Shown one piece after another: positions 55,910 to 64,000 of a stretch of 64,000 bases of DNA. Source of the DNA: Cyanobacteriota bacterium erpe_2018_sw_21hr_WHONDRS-SW48-000092_B_bin.40 (lineage in GTDB: Bacteria > Cyanobacteriota > Vampirovibrionia > Obscuribacterales > Obscuribacteraceae); contig JAUPUU010000180.1 of NCBI GenBank assembly GCA_030917395.1, positions 62,001 to 126,000 on the forward strand. The letters are read 5' to 3'. The notes below the pieces were generated by a model that had not been told where the DNA came from, did not search any database, and saw nothing but the letters and a program-made list of their open reading frames with translations. The translations under genes were made by a program, and so were the position numbers. Position 1 is the stretch's first letter. Every line of letters starts with the position of its first letter.

Positions 55910-56743
55910 ATGACCTGTCGCAATCAACATTCTCAAAAAGAGTTATCGCTAATTTTGCTGCTGGCAATCAGCTTGGTATTTCTGCTGGTCGCCCTGGGCC
56001 AAAGCTTTATTGGCACTGAGCCAGTAGCACATCTGGGCTACATCAAATTAGCCAAATTCAGCGCTTCACTGGCTATCTACGCCACTACTATGCTCTGGCT
56101 ACTGAAGCAAGTTACAGGCGGCGGGAAATTACTAGATTGGGCCGCAACTGCTGCTTGTTTTGGGGCAGTGCTTGAGCTCACCACATTACTTATTCAGGCA
56201 GCTTATCTTGGTTGGCAGACTAGCCTGTTGGTGGCAATTGGCAGACTAGCAATTCTCCTTCCTACGACACTAATTGTAATAGTCTTCAGACTACTCTTGA
56301 AAGAAAGTATCTCTCCAGCTCTGCGCCTTGCCTTGCTATGGGCCACTGGCCTGGCCCTATTTGGTTGCTTACCTGGAGTTCTGATGCTGTTTGAGATGAG
56401 CAAACACGACGACGTTTTAGACAGCCTAAGGCTAGCGCATTTCGTCGGGCTCCATACCTTGCAATTAATGCCCTTGGCTTACTTTGTCGTGGCTAAGCGA
56501 AACCCTTCTATCAAAAGACAAATCACGGCAATTAACACTTTAGGATACTTACTGCTTGTCCTCATTGCCGCGCTCACTATAGGGTCAATAGGAGCAGGGC
56601 CAGCCCAGGCAATTGCAGTAATATTTATAGTTCTCCCCAGCGTATTTTTGGCAAGATTATTGGCCCGCGAGCCCCGCCTCAAACTGGTCAAGCCTAATAC
56701 CACCTATAGTGGCAGCCTGTTATCGAGCAGCATAAAACAGTAG
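55910..56743 (+). CDS. Multi-spanning membrane protein, unknown function
   Basis: A 277-aa protein with about eight hydrophobic segments and a short hydrophilic C-terminal tail (PRLKLVKPNTTYSGSLLSSS). Hydrophobic stretches include LSLILLLAISLVFLLVALG and LLVLIAALTIGSIGA. A polar loop LFEMSKHDDVLDSLRLAHFVGLH holds a charged patch and two histidines that might bind a ligand. The start follows a purine-rich AGAGAAAGAAA. I recognise no family and see no partner genes; the neighbour on the other strand is a tRNA. Confidence 0.65.
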   Translation: MTCRNQHSQKELSLILLLAISLVFLLVALGQSFIGTEPVAHLGYIKLAKFSASLAIYATTMLWLLKQVTGGGKLLDWAATAACFGAVLELTTLLIQAAYLGWQTSLLVAIGRLAILLPTTLIVIVFRLLLKESISPALRLALLWATGLALFGCLPGVLMLFEMSKHDDVLDSLRLAHFVGLHTLQLMPLAYFVVAKRNPSIKRQITAINTLGYLLLVLIAALTIGSIGAGPAQAIAVIFIVLPSVFLARLLAREPRLKLVKPNTTYSGSLLSSSIKQ

Positions 56744-56780
56744 AAAAAAAAAGACGCCTCATTGCTGAAGCGTCGTCTTT
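56744..56780 (-). terminator. Terminator of tRNA-Ser
   Basis: On the minus strand AAAGACG and CGTCTTT pair across a 17-nt loop, followed by a long T run (complement of the nine As at 56744-56752). It begins about 7 nt after the tRNA 3' end and may also stop the opposing membrane-protein transcript. Confidence 0.7.
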
Positions 56781-56786
56781 AATATT

Positions 56787-56876
56787 CGGAGAGGGAGGGA
56801 TTCGAACCCTCGGTACAGGTTAACCCCGTACGTCTTCTTAGCAGGAAGGTGCTTTCGACCACTCAGCCACCTCTCC
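56787..56876 (-). tRNA. tRNA-Ser(GCU)
   Basis: A 90-nt class II tRNA on the minus strand. The acceptor stem GGAGAGG/CCTCTCC is perfect and the discriminator is G, as expected for serine. The anticodon loop is CTGCTAA (anticodon GCU, reading AGC and AGU). The long variable arm TACGGGGTTAACCTGTA and the T arm GAGGGTTCGAATCCCTC fit serine tRNAs. The top anticodon-stem pair is a C-A mismatch. CCA is not encoded. Confidence 0.95.
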
Positions 56877-56964
56877 AAGAGCACGAATTTTCTGGTCGAT
56901 TAATCGGCAACTCTTATGATAGCTCACAAACGCCCTGAAGACCAAAAAATGTTGTCAGATGTTG

Positions 56965-57870
56965 TCAGATATTTCCTAGAACCACTAGGTTAACCCAATA
57001 ATAGGCCACGGCACTACTAATAATAATGCTATCACCACGGTCTAAGAAGCCCCCATGGCCAGGAATCATGTCGCCCGAGTCTTTTATTCCAGCGTCTCGC
57101 TTCAACAGAGATTCACAAAGATCACCGAGCTGAGCAGCTATTGAAATGACTGCTCCCATAAGCGGTGCCTGCCAAAGATTGAATTTAAATGGATGACAAG
57201 CGAAAAGCACGTGATCGGCCAACAGGGCAATACTTACGGCGAATATGATTGCCACACAAAATCCACCAATGGCCCCCTCGAGGGTCTTCTTCGGACTAAT
57301 TTGAGGGTAGAGAAGGTGCTTTCCAATCTTCTTGCCAACATAATAAGCAAAAACGTCGGTTCCCCAAATAATAAATAGAGTTGCCCAAACATAGGCCAAA
57401 CCTGGCTGCTGCAAAGGATTGTCAGTAATAGGCATGCCCACAGGAGTTAAATTGCGCAGCAAAACTAAATGGCTCGGCAGCCAACCGACATAGATGAAGC
57501 CCAAAATCGTAGAAGCAATATCGGCAATGGTCGCCGGGGGATTGTCATGGCGAAACAATAAACGAAAGAAGGATAGATAGATGCCAATAGTTAGCAAAAG
57601 CGGAAAGTGCTGAATAGAGAAGCTGTCCGGTACCTTTATTCCGATCATCCACTGGGGAATGTCAGGTAGTGCGGCAACGACAAAGAAGGCAATGATCATG
57701 CCGAGAACTATGCGGCTAGAGGGGTTTATTCCTTTTTTGCGGGCCATGGCAATAAATTCACGGCCGCCCATGACACAGGCATAGCCAAGAGCCAACGACA
57801 AAAATATGCCGCCGGCCATAATACTGAATACTGCACCGGCAAATAAAAGCCAGCCGAATAGAACTCTCAT
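56965..57870 (-). CDS. cdsA: Phosphatidate cytidylyltransferase
   Basis: Makes CDP-diacylglycerol from CTP and phosphatidic acid, the branch point of phospholipid synthesis, in the cytoplasmic membrane. The 301-aa protein has about seven hydrophobic segments and the family signature near its C-terminus, KRDAGIKDSGDMIPGHGGF followed by LDRGDS. It is the third gene of ruvB-yibE/F-cdsA, 39 nt after the second. tRNA-Ser follows on the same strand. Confidence 0.93.
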   Translation of the reverse strand: MRVLFGWLLFAGAVFSIMAGGIFLSLALGYACVMGGREFIAMARKKGINPSSRIVLGMIIAFFVVAALPDIPQWMIGIKVPDSFSIQHFPLLLTIGIYLSFFRLLFRHDNPPATIADIASTILGFIYVGWLPSHLVLLRNLTPVGMPITDNPLQQPGLAYVWATLFIIWGTDVFAYYVGKKIGKHLLYPQISPKKTLEGAIGGFCVAIIFAVSIALLADHVLFACHPFKFNLWQAPLMGAVISIAAQLGDLCESLLKRDAGIKDSGDMIPGHGGFLDRGDSIIISSAVAYYWVNLVVLGNI

Positions 57871-57909
57871 TTTGCTGTTCTATGTATCAAGTGCCATTTG
57901 CTACTAGCT

Positions 57910-58998
57910 CTACCGCCCTGATGCCATTAAACGCGCTGCAAAATAAGCAGTGAGAGGAATGGTCAGAACCAATCCTAGACTACCACTAATTGCCGAAGCC
58001 ACTTCAGTAGCAACCAAATCAAGATTTACAAGTTTGGTAGATGGAATTTGACTAATCAATAGAAGCAAAGGTAGGGCAGAACCGGTGTAAGCCAAAATCA
58101 ATGTATTTGTCATGGTGCCCATGATGTCACGGCCCACGTTCATACCAGACTCATACAATTCGGCAAATGTCCGGTGGCCAATCTTGGCCACCTCCGATAC
58201 AGCCGAGGCAATAGAGACGGCTACATCCATAATCACTCCAAGAGCGCCAATGAGCATCCCCGCCGCCAGCAAGCCACTATAAAATTTCGGGCTGGCAACC
58301 AGGACAGATCCCCTTAAAATTTGGGCTTCTTCTGACGACAAACCAGTCAAAGGGGCATAGACAATCACCAGCTGCGCCGCCACTCCAGCCACTATCACCC
58401 CACCGATAGTGCCCAAAATAGAAGCCAGGGCCTTCTTTGACAGACCGGCGACAAAATACATGGTGGTCACAGCTGAAGCCAAACAAATGCCAATGGCGAC
58501 CATAAGAGGATTAAAACCATTGAGACTAAGAGGAAGCAGTACAAAAGCAATAAGACATACGCTTATAAGAAGAGCAACCAGAGACTTAACGCCTTTTTTA
58601 CCGCCAAATATTACAAAGGCTAAAAGGAAGACAAGCAAGAGCCAGCCAAGAGCTGGTGCGCGATGATAGTCGGCGATATTTACTTCGCTTTTTGCCACCT
58701 CACCACCAGTGGTGACTACCGACAGTATTACTTCAGTGCCAGGTTTAACATTGATATTAAAAACCGGGTTGTCAGTTATCTCATTAGGAACGGCCACAGT
58801 GCAGCCCTTTAGCTTCCCTTCTAAGACCTCCACTGAAACGATTTGTCGATTGGAAACCATGCCAACACTAGAGAGTAATTCTTTATTGAGAGTGCCTTTG
58901 CCCACCGAGACCACTCGACCAACGGCAAATTCTTCTTCGCTAGATTTAGCACTAGCAGCATTAGTGCTAATAACAACATTAGGCTGAGCTGGTGGCAT
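57910..58998 (-). CDS. YibE/F-family membrane protein
   Basis: A 362-aa protein. About 115 hydrophilic residues with beta-strand character (RQIVSVEVLEGKLKGCTVAVPN) precede seven or eight membrane segments. Signature-like stretches are FGGKKGVKSLVALLIS, LLAAGMLIGALGVIMDVAVSIASAV and AISGSLGLVLTIPLTAYFAA, typical of the YibE/F family. The family's function is unproven. It starts within the ruvB stop (TAATG), so translation is coupled. Confidence 0.85.
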   Translation of the reverse strand: MPPAQPNVVISTNAASAKSSEEEFAVGRVVSVGKGTLNKELLSSVGMVSNRQIVSVEVLEGKLKGCTVAVPNEITDNPVFNINVKPGTEVILSVVTTGGEVAKSEVNIADYHRAPALGWLLLVFLLAFVIFGGKKGVKSLVALLISVCLIAFVLLPLSLNGFNPLMVAIGICLASAVTTMYFVAGLSKKALASILGTIGGVIVAGVAAQLVIVYAPLTGLSSEEAQILRGSVLVASPKFYSGLLAAGMLIGALGVIMDVAVSIASAVSEVAKIGHRTFAELYESGMNVGRDIMGTMTNTLILAYTGSALPLLLLISQIPSTKLVNLDLVATEVASAISGSLGLVLTIPLTAYFAARLMASGR

Positions 58999-60221
58999 TA
59001 TTGATCACTTTTACGTTGAAAAATATCTAACTGCTTAGCCTCAGCAATCGACGCTTCGGTAAGAATGCGCTTGCTGACTGGCTTACCCAGGTGCTGATAG
59101 GCAAAAGGTGTAGCCATACGGCCACGCGAGGTGCGTTGAATAAATCCTTTCTGAATTAAGAAGGGCTCGTAAACGTCTTCAACTGTTTCAGAGTCTTCAC
59201 CAATGGTGGCAGCTAATGTTTCGATACCAACCGGGCCACCATCATAGTGATCAATGAGAATTTCGAGCAACCTTCTATCGGTCATATCAAGGCCATGCTT
59301 ATCGACTTGATACGATTCTAGAGCGGCTTCAGCGATGGCGCCATCGATCACCGCAGCCCCTTGATACTGACCGAAGTCACGCACTAGACGCACCAAGCGA
59401 TTGGCAATACGAGGTGTGCCCCTCGCTCTTGAGGCAATAGCTACCACAGCCTCAATTTCCATAGCGACTGAAAGAATCTTAGCGGTGCGAGCCACAATTT
59501 TGGTCAACTCTGCTTCATCATAAAACTCGAGGCGACAAACAAAACCAAAGCGATCTCGCAAAGCATTCGACAGCATGCCAGCTTTCGTGGTGGCACCGAT
59601 GAGGGTAAAGCGGGGCAAGGGCAAACGCATAGTGCGAGTAGCCTGTCCTTTGCCCGTGGTCAAATCAATTACAAAATCTTCAATAGCCGGATAAAGAAGC
59701 TCTTCAGCCACACGGGAGAGACGATGAATTTCGTCAATGAAAAGGACATCACCTTCTTCTAGTTGATGCACTAGACCAATAATGTCGCGTGGACGCTCTA
59801 GAGAGGGGCCCGAGGTCATATGAATGCGAGCTTGCATTTCATTGGCGATAACACGGGCCAGGGTGGTTTTGCCTAAACCTGGGGGGCCATAAAATAAAAC
59901 ATGGTCAAGGGCTTCTCCCCGTGACTTTGCCGCCGAGATAGACATATTCATCATGCCCTTCAAGCGTGTCTGGCCGATATACTCCTGCAAGCTGTCAGGT
60001 CGAACGGCTTGGTCTGATTTTTGATCAGCGCTATTTTCTTGACCAGAAAGTAACGAAGAACGACGATTTCGGTTTACGTTAACTTCTTCTATAGTTTCAG
60101 ATTTTTTCTGACCAGAGGAAGGCGAAGCTGAAATTTTGCTCTTAGCCTTAGGCTGTAAGCCCTGCTGTGGTTCTGGTTGGGGCTCACCTTGAGCCGGATC
60201 GCTAGTCTTTATGATCGTCAT
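58998..60221 (-). CDS. ruvB: Holliday junction helicase RuvB
   Basis: A 407-aa AAA+ motor that drives branch migration of Holliday junctions with RuvA. Walker A FYGPPGLGKTTLA, Walker B VLFIDEIHRLS, sensor 1 TLIGATTKAG and the RARGTPRIANRLVRRVRD-type sensor 2 (here NRLVRLVRDF) are present. The C-terminal winged helix ends GRMATPFAYQHLG. The first ~70 residues form a hydrophilic Gln/Ser/Lys-rich extension before RPDSLQEYIGQ; standard RuvB is about 335-350 aa. ruvA and ruvC are not in the window. Confidence 0.96.
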   Translation of the reverse strand: MTIIKTSDPAQGEPQPEPQQGLQPKAKSKISASPSSGQKKSETIEEVNVNRNRRSSLLSGQENSADQKSDQAVRPDSLQEYIGQTRLKGMMNMSISAAKSRGEALDHVLFYGPPGLGKTTLARVIANEMQARIHMTSGPSLERPRDIIGLVHQLEEGDVLFIDEIHRLSRVAEELLYPAIEDFVIDLTTGKGQATRTMRLPLPRFTLIGATTKAGMLSNALRDRFGFVCRLEFYDEAELTKIVARTAKILSVAMEIEAVVAIASRARGTPRIANRLVRLVRDFGQYQGAAVIDGAIAEAALESYQVDKHGLDMTDRRLLEILIDHYDGGPVGIETLAATIGEDSETVEDVYEPFLIQKGFIQRTSRGRMATPFAYQHLGKPVSKRILTEASIAEAKQLDIFQRKSDQ

Positions 60222-60358
60222 TAATGCAAATCGCTCACGCTCTTTAATGTAGGTAATCAGGAGGATGATGAGAAGTAATCAAGGTGTTTGTTTGGCCAAG
60301 TTGATTATGATTGTCTGGCACTTCCAATTTCAGAAAATATGTCAGGGATATACTTGCG

Positions 60359-61528
60359 ATGAATACCATTCAAACTGCAGCATCTATGTCAAATGCGGGG
60401 TCAAACACGGGGTCAACTACAGGGTCGGCCACGACTACTAATTCTGACCCATCCAGTCTAAGTCATAATCAGCCAGTTGTCGCTAACACTAAGATTGTCG
60501 CCGATCCTCTGACCTACGAGAAGTCTATCTATAAGAAATCAATGCCGCTTCACATGGGAGTTGGGCTAGTTCCTGAGATTTCGGTTGTTGTTCCAGTCTA
60601 CAACGAAGAAGAAAACGTCGAGCTGCTCTACCAGAAACTAGTAAGCGCTCTCGACCAACTCGGCCGTACATGGGAAGCCATCCTTATTGATGATGGCTCG
60701 AAAGACCAGTCATACAACAAGCTCAAGGCTATTTCAGCTGGTGATATTCGCATCAAGGTCGTTCGTTTTGTTCGCAACTTTGGTCAAACGGCGGCACTAG
60801 CCGCTGGAATCGATCACGCTTTAGGCGACGTGATTATCCCCATGGATGCAGACTTACAGAACGATCCCGCCGACATCATTCGTCTTCTCGACAAGCTCGA
60901 CGAAGGTTATGACGTGGTTAGCGGCTGGCGCAAAGAGCGCAAAGATGAATTATTCCTGCGCCTGATTCCGTCATGGACAGCTAACAAGATTATTTCGTCA
61001 ATCTCCGGCGTGCGTCTGCACGACTATGGTTGCTCACTGAAAGCCTACCGCAAAGAAGTAATCAAAGACGTCAGACTTTACGGAGAAATGCACCGCTTCG
61101 TGCCAATTTATGCCACATGGCTCGGTGCTCGGGTGGCTGAAATTCCAGTAAACCATTATGCCCGCCAATTCGGACAGTCTAAGTACGGCATTTCGCGCAC
61201 TTTCAAGGTTGTCCTAGACTTAATCACAGTTAAATTTATGGCCAAGTACTTCACCAAGCCAATCTATGTGTTTGGCACAGCCGGTCTAGCTTCGTGGATC
61301 TTATCTCTAGTAATTTTCGGCTGGATGGTCGTACTGAAATATGGCTACGCCACATCTTTCATTGAGACACCACTACCGGTGCTGGTAGCAGTCTTCTTCC
61401 TCATGGGCATGCAACTGCTTTTGATGGGCCTACAGGCCGAAATCATGATGCGTACTTATCACGAGTCGCAAGGCAAGCGCATCTACAAAGTGAAGAGCAC
61501 ACTCAATGTCGATGCCGAACTAGAATAA
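60359..61528 (+). CDS. GT2 glycosyltransferase (GtrB/ArnC/DPM1-type)
   Basis: About 389 aa from the ATG at 60359; the TTG at 60311 is an alternative. After a Ser/Thr/Asn-rich N-terminal ~70 residues, the catalytic domain starts ISVVVPVYNEEENVE, with LIDDGSKDQS, RNFGQTAALAAGIDHA and the metal motif MDADLQNDP. HRFVPIYATWLGARVAEIPV and RQFGQSKYGISRTFKV follow. Two C-terminal membrane helices place it with bactoprenol-type sugar transferases. It probably charges undecaprenyl phosphate with a sugar for surface glycans. Next to it is galE. Confidence 0.9.
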   Translation: MNTIQTAASMSNAGSNTGSTTGSATTTNSDPSSLSHNQPVVANTKIVADPLTYEKSIYKKSMPLHMGVGLVPEISVVVPVYNEEENVELLYQKLVSALDQLGRTWEAILIDDGSKDQSYNKLKAISAGDIRIKVVRFVRNFGQTAALAAGIDHALGDVIIPMDADLQNDPADIIRLLDKLDEGYDVVSGWRKERKDELFLRLIPSWTANKIISSISGVRLHDYGCSLKAYRKEVIKDVRLYGEMHRFVPIYATWLGARVAEIPVNHYARQFGQSKYGISRTFKVVLDLITVKFMAKYFTKPIYVFGTAGLASWILSLVIFGWMVVLKYGYATSFIETPLPVLVAVFFLMGMQLLLMGLQAEIMMRTYHESQGKRIYKVKSTLNVDAELE

Positions 61529-61560
61529 CTAGAACTAGAATAACGAGAACTAGAGTAAAC
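61517..61560 (+). repeat. 15-bp tandem repeat spanning the stop codon
   Basis: GAACTAGAATAACTA at 61517 is followed by GAACTAGAATAACGA at 61532 and GAACTAGAGTAAAC at 61547. Each unit carries an in-frame TAA. The first unit ends the glycosyltransferase gene. Confidence 0.85.
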
Positions 61561-61571
61561 AATACTCAATA

Positions 61572-62609
61572 TCAATAACGACGCTTCAGTTCCCAATTGT
61601 AAGCACTCTCAACAGTTTGTCTGAGATCAAACTTTGGCTGCCAACCAAGCACTTGCGCTGCCTTGGTGTAGTCGGCAACAAGGGATGGTGGGTCACCTGG
61701 CCGCCTTTCCACCAGGTCATAGGGCACGGCTTTTCCAGTAACTGACTCAACAGCAGCAATAACCTCTTTCACCGAGGCACCGTGGGCTGTGCCCAAGTTA
61801 AGAGCTAGACCCAATTGATTAGACTGTTCGACATCACCACTGAAACTATCCGAGCTCAATAGTTTTAGAGCTAAGCAGTGCGCCTCAGCCAAATCGTTAA
61901 CATGAATGTAATCGCGCACGCAGGTTCCATCAGCGGTTGCATAATCGTCGCCAAAAACTTTTAAGCGCTGGTTCTTCTTATTACTATTCAAAGCAGCCGT
62001 TATAGCTAGTGGAATCAAATGAGATTCAGGTTCATGGCTTTCTCCTATTTCTTGCCCCTCTGCCGGATCAGGGTCAGCTCCAGCGGCATTGAAATAGCGC
62101 AAGCAAACATATTTTAGTTGCACAGACAAAGCTAAAGCTCGCAGGGCCTCTTCAATCATAAGCTTGGTGCTGCCATAGGTATTAATAGGCTTTTGGGGAT
62201 GATTTTCATCGATAGGGACATAGCGAGGGTTGCCATAAGTAGCACAAGTCGATGAAAAGACGATTTGCTGCACCTGCGCTTGCTGCATTGACTGCAGAAA
62301 ACGAAGGGTCTCGCAAACATTGTTTTCGAAATACTTGAACGGTTTAGTTTGCGACTCACCGACATAAGCATTGGCCGCAAAATGAACAACGGCATCGATC
62401 TTATGGCTAGCAAAAATCTTGTCGACAGCAGCTCTGTCGCCAATAGAGACCTTATAGAAGTGTAGCTTGGGGTTCGCTTGATCAAGAGAAAGAGCATTTC
62501 CCAGGCCCAAATTATCAACTGCAACCAGTCCAGAATCTGGGTTTTGCTTGAGATAGTAGCGAACGAAATGAGAGCCAATATAACCAGCTGCTCCAGTCAC
62601 CAATATCAT
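61572..62609 (-). CDS. galE: UDP-glucose 4-epimerase
   Basis: A 345-aa short-chain-type epimerase interconverting UDP-glucose and UDP-galactose with bound NAD. The nucleotide motif VTGAAGYIGSHFV opens the protein, and DAVVHFAANAYVGES, the catalytic YGSTKLM (YxxxK) and CLRYFNAAGADP follow, ending with RRPGDPPSLVADYTKA. Length is standard. It is convergent with the GT2 gene, 43 nt away, and may supply its donor sugar. Other UDP-sugar substrates cannot be excluded. Confidence 0.94.
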   Translation of the reverse strand: MILVTGAAGYIGSHFVRYYLKQNPDSGLVAVDNLGLGNALSLDQANPKLHFYKVSIGDRAAVDKIFASHKIDAVVHFAANAYVGESQTKPFKYFENNVCETLRFLQSMQQAQVQQIVFSSTCATYGNPRYVPIDENHPQKPINTYGSTKLMIEEALRALALSVQLKYVCLRYFNAAGADPDPAEGQEIGESHEPESHLIPLAITAALNSNKKNQRLKVFGDDYATADGTCVRDYIHVNDLAEAHCLALKLLSSDSFSGDVEQSNQLGLALNLGTAHGASVKEVIAAVESVTGKAVPYDLVERRPGDPPSLVADYTKAAQVLGWQPKFDLRQTVESAYNWELKRRY

Positions 62610-62726
62610 CTAAGGCCCCTTTGTAATAGCTAAAAGCAGACAAAATTCTAACAGCTCAGACAAAACAGAGTAATATTGTTAGTGTTAGGATTTCCCACCC
62701 CTTTAACAGTAAGAATCAGTAAGACT

Positions 62727-64000
62727 GTGAATGAGACTAAAGCGAATAGCTTGACAGACACTGCCAAGCTCGAAGTTGGTCAACACGATATTTTCCCCAG
62801 CAGTAAAGCCTTTGTCGGCTGGCTCTCCGTTGGGATAGTCGGTTTTGCCTGCCTCTTTCTTGCCCTGACATCAGTTCATATATTCAGCCCCGGCTTGCAA
62901 GTGACAGATGTCGCTGACCATGATCTCTATGCCCCAGAGGCAATCTCAGTTGTGGATCGCAGTGAGACGGCGAAGGCCATAGCAATTGCCAAGCAAACTG
63001 TCTACCCGGTCTTTCAAGTCGAGCTCAGTCAAGACCAAATATCACTTGAATCAATCAAGGCTAGCCTCAACCGCATTGCTCAATACCAGGCTCTAGGCCT
63101 CATCCCTATTGGCCCTGCTCTGCTAAACAAAACAGGCGGCAAACGCAATAGCAAAAAATCAACGCCAGCAATCGACAGCCCTAACGCTGCCATCATATTA
63201 GACATGCTATTGAGCACCGATGCGATTTTCGCTGAGCAGAGCGAAGTCTTGCCCTCGTTAAAACCTGACCTGCTTACGCGCCGCTCTATTGTTGCGAACT
63301 TGCCCAAAACTACTCCCTTAGAGAAAGCTGAGTTGCTAACTGCATTGTCAGTTCAGCCAACCGACTTTCCCGCTTATCAAAAAGCGATTATCTCCAGTGC
63401 CCAACGCTTAACCAACAAGTTCAAGCGCTTCCCGGTTTCTGACAAGAAAGCCTGGGTCGATATGGCAGAGGAGTTTCTCCCAGACACTATGCCTTTAGCC
63501 TTGAAGAATGTTTCAGCGACAATACTGGCAAGAAATTTAGAGCCCAACCTGGTTATTGACCACAAATCGACCCAGAGCAAGGCCGAAGAAGTTGTCAAAT
63601 CAATCAAGCCAATCATGCGCAGTGTCGCCGAAGGAGAGCTTTTGGTGCCTCGTGGCGCCATGATCACCAGCGACAAACTAGACATTCTCCAGGCCCTAGG
63701 AATAACCCACGTCAATCGCTGGCCCTTTATCTTTAGTATTGGCATTTCGCTTGTTGCTGCCCTTACCTTAGTGGCACTGTTCCTCTATACCTACGAACCG
63801 GAACACTTCTTCTCTGTCAGTTCAGTTGGTTTGATGTTTACCGTGGCCGTGGTAGCGTGTGCGATGGCTTCAATCATCGGCAAAACCTATCCACAGTTCG
63901 TACCAATTCCAGCAGCAGCACTAATTCTTACTATATTCTTCGGGCCAAGAGTTGCCATCGTTTGGACGGTGCCAATGATCATGCTCATAGCTGTGGATCG
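62727..64000 (+). CDS. pgpH: PgpH-type 7TM-HD c-di-AMP phosphodiesterase, N-terminal part (cut by window edge)
   Basis: The frame runs off the right edge and is absent from the ORF track. A GTG at 62727 gives NETKANSLTD; an upstream GTG at 62682 is possible. After a short cytosolic tail there is a membrane helix (WLSVGIVGFACLFLALTSVH). A large extracellular domain like the YqfF/PgpH 7TMR-HDED region ends with SVAEGELLVPRGAMITSDKL and LQALGI. At least three membrane segments follow before the edge. The cytosolic HD hydrolase that would degrade c-di-AMP lies outside the window, so assignment rests on the N-terminal layout. Confidence 0.75.
   Translation, partial: MNETKANSLTDTAKLEVGQHDIFPSSKAFVGWLSVGIVGFACLFLALTSVHIFSPGLQVTDVADHDLYAPEAISVVDRSETAKAIAIAKQTVYPVFQVELSQDQISLESIKASLNRIAQYQALGLIPIGPALLNKTGGKRNSKKSTPAIDSPNAAIILDMLLSTDAIFAEQSEVLPSLKPDLLTRRSIVANLPKTTPLEKAELLTALSVQPTDFPAYQKAIISSAQRLTNKFKRFPVSDKKAWVDMAEEFLPDTMPLALKNVSATILARNLEPNLVIDHKSTQSKAEEVVKSIKPIMRSVAEGELLVPRGAMITSDKLDILQALGITHVNRWPFIFSIGISLVAALTLVALFLYTYEPEHFFSVSSVGLMFTVAVVACAMASIIGKTYPQFVPIPAAALILTIFFGPRVAIVWTVPMIMLIAVD

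Overview
The window is a gene-dense bacterial chromosome segment of moderate GC with about 55 protein genes, one tRNA and no sign of phage, insertion sequences or CRISPR. Several genes point to the Cyanobacteriota, most likely the non-photosynthetic Melainabacteria/Vampirovibrionia branch (an Obscuribacter-like organism). These are an OmpR-type regulator that reads as RpaB/Ycf27, a radical SAM protein of the cyanobacterial 'FPNxYxxGxxxLGYQ' type, a CsaB-TagA pair, and a heterotroph's oxidation genes (acyl-CoA dehydrogenase, EtfAB, a GlcE/GlcF-like pair). This placement rests on recognised protein families, not on a computed phylogeny.

Layout. 1-7.4 kb: truncated acyl-CoA dehydrogenase, rpe, an exported TPR-like protein, a TOPRIM protein coupled to a small membrane protein, a MATE exporter, a short RadC and ispG. 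7.4-13.4 kb (minus): etfBA, then a compact run of histidine kinase, PhoB-like regulator, phoU, holA and a LOG-family protein. 13.4-19.9 kb (plus): gpmI, a repeat-bearing small lipoprotein, a DUF2993-like exported protein, rph, a UbiB-type kinase and a zinc-ribbon membrane protein. 19.9-24.8 kb (minus): gcvPB, an RNase D-like exonuclease and the GlcF/GlcE-like pair. 24.9-31 kb: csaB, tagA-like, mrnC, a PAS histidine kinase followed directly by a degenerate REC-GGDEF-REC protein, gmhB and a BlaI-like repressor.

31-40.5 kb: an exported sialate-esterase-like protein; two tandem paralogous CpaC-type secretins, each with its own terminator and a strikingly conserved ~300 bp leader; rpaB; and ahcY. 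40.6-52.4 kb: a secreted protein of unknown function, eno, a two-CxxC protein, radical SAM, an eIF2B-like protein, a metallophosphoesterase with altered active-site motifs, gdhA, a fused ftcD, an M50-type peptidase and an EamA transporter. 52.4-64 kb: a 576-aa protein of unknown function, a beta-CASP nuclease, a membrane protein, tRNA-Ser(GCU), the ruvB-yibE/F-cdsA run, a GT2 glycosyltransferase, galE and the truncated start of a PgpH-type c-di-AMP phosphodiesterase.

Themes are central carbon metabolism (rpe, gpmI, eno, gdhA, gcvPB), envelope and polysaccharide work (csaB, tagA-like, gmhB, GT2, galE, cdsA), signalling (two kinases, three REC proteins, PhoU, RpaB, BlaI, PgpH) and RNA processing (rph, mrnC, RNase D-like, beta-CASP). 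The most unusual material is the duplicated secretin locus with its conserved leader, the TOPRIM/membrane-protein pair, the REC-GGDEF-REC protein with every catalytic site altered, and several conserved-looking proteins of unknown function.
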